DNA of 9,431 nucleotides from Bacteroidales bacterium (lineage in GTDB: Bacteria; Bacteroidota; Bacteroidia; Bacteroidales; UBA932): the NCBI GenBank assembly GCA_017509375.1, contig JAFWPT010000370.1, forward strand, positions 1 through 9,431, given 5' to 3'. A program made the translations under genes and the position numbers. Under the pieces are notes generated by a model. That model worked only from the letters and a program-made list of their open reading frames with translations, made no database searches and was not told where the DNA came from. This document shows positions 7,226 to 9,431 of the stretch, piece after piece. Numbering within the stretch: the stretch's first letter is position 1; every line of letters starts with the position of its first letter.

Positions 7226-7258
7226 CAAAAATATTGATTTTTTGTCTATTTTCGCAAA
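7226..7258 (-). promoter_or_regulatory. Bacteroidota-type promoter of the TPR-envC operon
   Basis: Read on the minus strand, TATTTTTG (7226-7233) is an exact match to the Bacteroidota -7 consensus TAnnTTTG. TTTG at 7255-7258 lies 21 nt further upstream, an acceptable -33 element. The transcription start should fall at about 7219-7222, next to the ATG at 7216-7218, so the leader would be only a few bases. Confidence 0.65.
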
Positions 7259-7268
7259 ATCATTTGCG
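7253..7268. promoter_or_regulatory. Palindrome CGCAAA-N4-TTTGCG in the divergent spacer
   Basis: Two perfect 6-bp arms (7253-7258 and 7263-7268) flank ATCA in the 73-nt spacer between the TPR-envC operon and the second sigma gene. The left arm overlaps the -33 element of the leftward promoter. The size and symmetry suit a site for a dimeric regulator, but no candidate regulator is encoded here. It could also be a weak hairpin in the sigma gene leader. Confidence 0.4.
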
Positions 7269-7291
7269 GTTTTAAGTTTTTTTTAAACCCG

Positions 7292-7852
7292 ATGCAACTT
7301 TTTGAAGACAACTCGCATCTTTATACTTGGATGATTGAGAAGGCCAAGGAAGGTGACAGGAGAGCACAAAAAGCCATCTACGATGCTCTAGCCGATAAAA
7401 TGTTTGCGCTTTGCCTGCGCTATACAGGAGATCGTCAGACGGCTGAAGACGTCCTTCAAGACGGATTTGTGACCCTGTTTGCCAAACTTGACACCTTCTC
7501 AGGTGAAGGTGCCTTTGAAGGTTGGGCCAGAAAGATCTTTGTCAATACTGCACTGATGAGTCTGAGAAAAAACGACGTGCTCAAGGAGAGCGACGATGTG
7601 GACAGCGCCAGGTCCCTCTCCAGCGAAGCTCCAAGCGCCGTACAGAACATAGGATACAAGGAACTGTGCCGCATGATCGCCGAACTGCCTCCCGGTTTCA
7701 GGACGGTGTTCAACATGTACGTCGTGGAAGGTTATTCTCATCAGGAGATTGCAGAATCCCTCGGGATTTCCGTTAATACTTCCCGTTCCCAGCTGCTGAG
7801 AGCCAGGGCAATGCTGCAGGCAAAGATAAAGGATAGAGACAATAAAAGATAG
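7292..7852 (+). CDS. Second ECF sigma-70 factor, Das/ECF21-like paralogue
   Basis: This 186-aa sigma factor has region 2 at about residues 20-92 (EGDRRAQKAIYDALADKMF, TAEDVLQDGFVTLF, GAFEGWARKIFVNTALMSLRK) and region 4 at about 122-176 (LPPGFRTVFNMYVVEGYSHQEIAESLGISVNTSRSQ). It is the same length as the sigma factor at 3019-3579 and shares its landmarks (VLQD.F, LP.G.RTVFN, EIA..LGI, SQLLRA.A.L), so they are paralogues. They differ in region 2 and in the interdomain loop, which suggests different promoters or partners. The clean ATG at 7292 fixes the start. There is no clear Shine-Dalgarno site, and no convincing housekeeping promoter within the 73-nt spacer. The partner gene begins 6 nt after the stop. 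Unlike the first module, no NigD-like gene precedes it. Confidence 0.92.
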   Translation: MQLFEDNSHLYTWMIEKAKEGDRRAQKAIYDALADKMFALCLRYTGDRQTAEDVLQDGFVTLFAKLDTFSGEGAFEGWARKIFVNTALMSLRKNDVLKESDDVDSARSLSSEAPSAVQNIGYKELCRMIAELPPGFRTVFNMYVVEGYSHQEIAESLGISVNTSRSQLLRARAMLQAKIKDRDNKR

Positions 7853-7858
7853 ATACAG

Positions 7859-9154
7859 ATGCAAGACAACTGGCAAGAATTCGACCGACAGATGAAGTCG
7901 GTGCTGCACGACGCCCGGGAGAAAGCTCCCAGGCGCGTCTGGCGTGCCGTGTCCGCGCGTCTTGACTCCGCTGCCCCCGCCGTCGCCTGGTGGAGGTGGG
8001 CGGTCCCCGCATTTGTCGCCGCAGCCATAGTGGCAGGCCTGTTCCTTGCCGGAACCTTCGAAAAGGCCGTACAGGAGCCTGGCGACATCAGCATATTGGC
8101 TGACAATGTCAACCCAGGAGCAACCACCGTTCCTGCGGAAGGCCGCGAGCTTGAAGGCGAGGCGCTTTCAACAGCGGACCTTCTTGCTGCGGAAAGCGAG
8201 GCGGCCTCTTTCATCCGTCAGTCCGCCGGGTATAAATCTTCCCCATCCATCCCTGCACATGGCAGCGGAGATACAGGAGAGATGCCGGCGGAGAACTTGG
8301 CTGAAAGTATCGCAAACGGCTCGGTATCAGTACTTTTAGCAGATGCGGAAGTCGCCCGGGAAGCAACGGATGAGCGGAATGCGGAAGACGCACTTAATGC
8401 GGAAACCTCCGGAAGACCGGAAGACAAGACCTCGGATGCGGAAGATAATTCAGGCATTGCCGCCCAGTGGGCGCGCATAGAACGGGAGGAGCATATGCGC
8501 GGGGCCGGAGACATAAGGCTTCGCGGAATGTATGCCCAGGGAAGCGTGGGAGGCAACGACTCCAATATCACCTACGGAGGCAACGGCATCAGCCGCATGG
8601 CCCCCGGTTCAGGCTCGGTCAATGCCGGTATCAGCGAATCCGGTCCTTCGACCTATGGCGTGCCTTTCACTGCAGGACTTGGCGTAAGGGTCGGAGTGAA
8701 CGACAAACTGTCGTTCGGCACGGGTCTGGACTATTCCCTGCTTACCCGTACTTTCAACGGCTCTTACAACGGCAACAGCGCCGACAAGTACGAGGGCGCT
8801 ATCTCCCATAGCCTGCAGTACATAGGAATTCCGTTAAATGCATACTACAATGTGCTCAATACCAGGGACGGCCTGATGCAGGTGTACGCCTGGGGCGGTG
8901 CGGAAGCCGAGTATTGCCTGTCCAACCGTTACCGTCTCCTGGGTTTGAACTCCACGTTGATCAAGGATACCGCAGGTGGTTTCCAGTTCTCAGCCGCTTT
9001 GGGTATGGGTCTGGAATTCAAGCTCGCAGACAAGCTGGGGCTCTACCTGGATCCTTCGGTGCGTTATTATTTCCACGGAGGCCAGCCCAAATCGGTACGC
9101 ACGGACAAGCCGTTGATGTTTAATTTCAACGCCGGTTTGAGATTCGATTTCTGA
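7859..9154 (+). CDS. Second dual membrane-spanning anti-sigma factor (Dma-like)
   Basis: This 431-aa protein has the same layout as the gene at 3569-4879. There is a signal-less cytoplasmic segment (1-44, with W5 and P24-R-R-V-W28), one inner-membrane helix (about 46-66, WWRWAVPAFVAAAIVAGLFLAG), and a long acidic linker (about 67-225). The C-terminal barrel (about 265-431) includes GLGVRVGVNDKLSFGTGLDYS and LQYIGIPLNAYY and ends Gly-Leu-Arg-Phe-Asp-Phe. The two paralogues share the W...P..W pattern before the helix, the 'YIG(I/V)PL' strand and the terminal strand, while the linkers are unalignable by eye. The linker has four (D/N)-A-E units (D162, N174, N180, D193) encoded by near-identical DNA. 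It is predicted to sequester the sigma factor encoded 6 nt upstream and to sense the outer-membrane state through the barrel. The Dma assignment rests on architecture. Confidence 0.85.
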   Translation: MQDNWQEFDRQMKSVLHDAREKAPRRVWRAVSARLDSAAPAVAWWRWAVPAFVAAAIVAGLFLAGTFEKAVQEPGDISILADNVNPGATTVPAEGRELEGEALSTADLLAAESEAASFIRQSAGYKSSPSIPAHGSGDTGEMPAENLAESIANGSVSVLLADAEVAREATDERNAEDALNAETSGRPEDKTSDAEDNSGIAAQWARIEREEHMRGAGDIRLRGMYAQGSVGGNDSNITYGGNGISRMAPGSGSVNAGISESGPSTYGVPFTAGLGVRVGVNDKLSFGTGLDYSLLTRTFNGSYNGNSADKYEGAISHSLQYIGIPLNAYYNVLNTRDGLMQVYAWGGAEAEYCLSNRYRLLGLNSTLIKDTAGGFQFSAALGMGLEFKLADKLGLYLDPSVRYYFHGGQPKSVRTDKPLMFNFNAGLRFDF

Positions 9155-9155
9155 T

Positions 9156-9186
9156 TTTGCTTTTTCGATAATACGCCTTATCTTTG
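9156..9186 (+). promoter_or_regulatory. Bacteroidota-type promoter of tRNA-Pro
   Basis: TTTG at 9156-9159 and TATCTTTG at 9179-9186 (an exact TAnnTTTG) are separated by 19 nt, matching the Bacteroidota -33/-7 arrangement. Transcription should start around 9190, about 12 nt before the tRNA. The -33 element begins 2 nt after the stop of the preceding gene, so the tRNA has its own promoter. No terminator hairpin separates them, and read-through from the second anti-sigma gene is possible. Confidence 0.75.
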
Positions 9187-9201
9187 CGCCATATTCCGTT
9201 T

Positions 9202-9275
<74 letters not shown>

Positions 9276-9371
9276 CAAGAAGGATATAATAGACATTTCT
9301 GGTTGGTAAATCCTTTATAATTTGATGATTTATTGAGTTTTACTCAAATTAGATGAAAATCGTTTCATCTA
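9276..9371. other. AT-rich spacer between tRNA-Pro and the terminal ORF
   Basis: No coding potential is visible. The spacer carries TATAAT at 9316-9321 (no matching upstream element), a 6-bp hairpin TTGAGT-TTT-ACTCAA (9333-9347), and the left arm of a larger hairpin that runs into the next ORF. A mobile-element end could lie here, because the ORF looks transposase-like, but I cannot see the boundary or a target duplication. Confidence 0.5.
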
Positions 9372-9377
9372 ATGAGT
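9342..9377 (+). promoter_or_regulatory. Hairpin enclosing the start codon of the terminal ORF
   Basis: An 11-bp perfect stem, ATTAGATGAAA (9348-9358) with TTTCATCTAAT (9363-9373) around ATCG, is extended by ACTC (9342-9345) pairing with GAGT (9374-9377) across an AA bulge. The ATG at 9372-9374 is buried in the stem. ACTC can instead pair with GAGT at 9335-9338 in the smaller upstream hairpin, so two structures compete. Stems that cover the start codon are known to limit transposase translation from external transcripts, for example in IS10 and IS50. Confidence 0.55.
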
Positions 9378-9431
9378 GATAAAGCCAAAATTAGGAGGCG
9401 TCTCAGGTGTCCTCAGTGCGGTTCGTTAGAC
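9372..9431 (+). CDS. Start of a zinc-ribbon protein, possibly a transposase (partial)
   Basis: The ATG at 9372 opens a frame of 20 codons that runs off the window: MSDKAKIRRRLRCPQCGSLD. The basic stretch followed by C-P-x-C-G-S looks like the first half of a zinc ribbon. Many IS1- and IS1595-type transposases begin this way, and a position just downstream of a tRNA gene suits a mobile element. Twenty residues cannot establish a family; an ordinary zinc-ribbon protein is possible. The start-codon hairpin supports an IS-type gene. Confidence 0.4.
   Translation, partial: MSDKAKIRRRLRCPQCGSLD

Noticed and set aside
7273..7280. TAAGTTTT as the -7 element of the second sigma gene
   Set aside because: It differs from TAnnTTTG at the last base and has no TTTG at 19-21 nt upstream, so I did not list a promoter.
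9393..9409. AGGAGG followed by a GTG as an alternative translation start
   Set aside because: The GTG at 9407 is out of frame with the C-P-x-C-G-S reading, Bacteroidota make little use of Shine-Dalgarno sites, and AGGAGG encodes two arginines in a basic run.

Overview
The window looks like a chromosomal segment of a Bacteroidota member, most likely a gut-type Bacteroidales. The evidence is the TAnnTTTG promoter elements (7226-7233 minus strand, 9179-9186 plus strand), the absence of clear Shine-Dalgarno sites before most genes, the VWA and NigD-like lipoproteins, and outer-membrane barrels ending in aromatic residues. Genus cannot be assigned from this sequence.

Layout. A perfect 40-nt palindrome opens the window (1-40). 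A minus-strand pair follows: a YfbK-type VWA lipoprotein (717-2210) and, 5 nt after it, a small outer-membrane barrel protein (61-711). A 108-nt divergent spacer with inverted repeats (2211-2318) separates them from a tightly packed plus-strand operon. That operon holds a NigD-like lipoprotein (2319-3032), an ECF sigma factor (about 3019-3579) and a protein with an N-terminal anti-sigma-like segment, one inner-membrane helix, a long acidic periplasmic linker and a C-terminal beta-barrel (3569-4879). Convergent to it, only 3 nt away, is a minus-strand operon of a TPR protein (6070-7218) and an EnvC-like degenerate LytM protein (4883-6073). A 73-nt divergent spacer leads to a second, diverged sigma plus membrane-spanning anti-sigma pair (7292-7852, 7859-9154). 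tRNA-Pro(UGG) follows under its own promoter (9202-9275). At the right edge is the start of a possible zinc-ribbon transposase, with a hairpin covering its start codon.

How the genes fit together. The centrepiece is two ECF sigma / dual-membrane-spanning anti-sigma modules. This architecture was described as the Dma family, with Das sigma partners of the ECF21 group, controlling outer-membrane vesicle formation in Bacteroides thetaiotaomicron. The barrel sits in the outer membrane and the N-terminal segment holds the sigma factor at the inner membrane, so one polypeptide could carry an outer-membrane signal straight to RNA polymerase. Having two diverged modules around a cell-wall operon (EnvC-like and TPR), next to envelope lipoproteins, suggests an envelope-homeostasis island. 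The shared regulation is inference; the architectures are read from the sequence.
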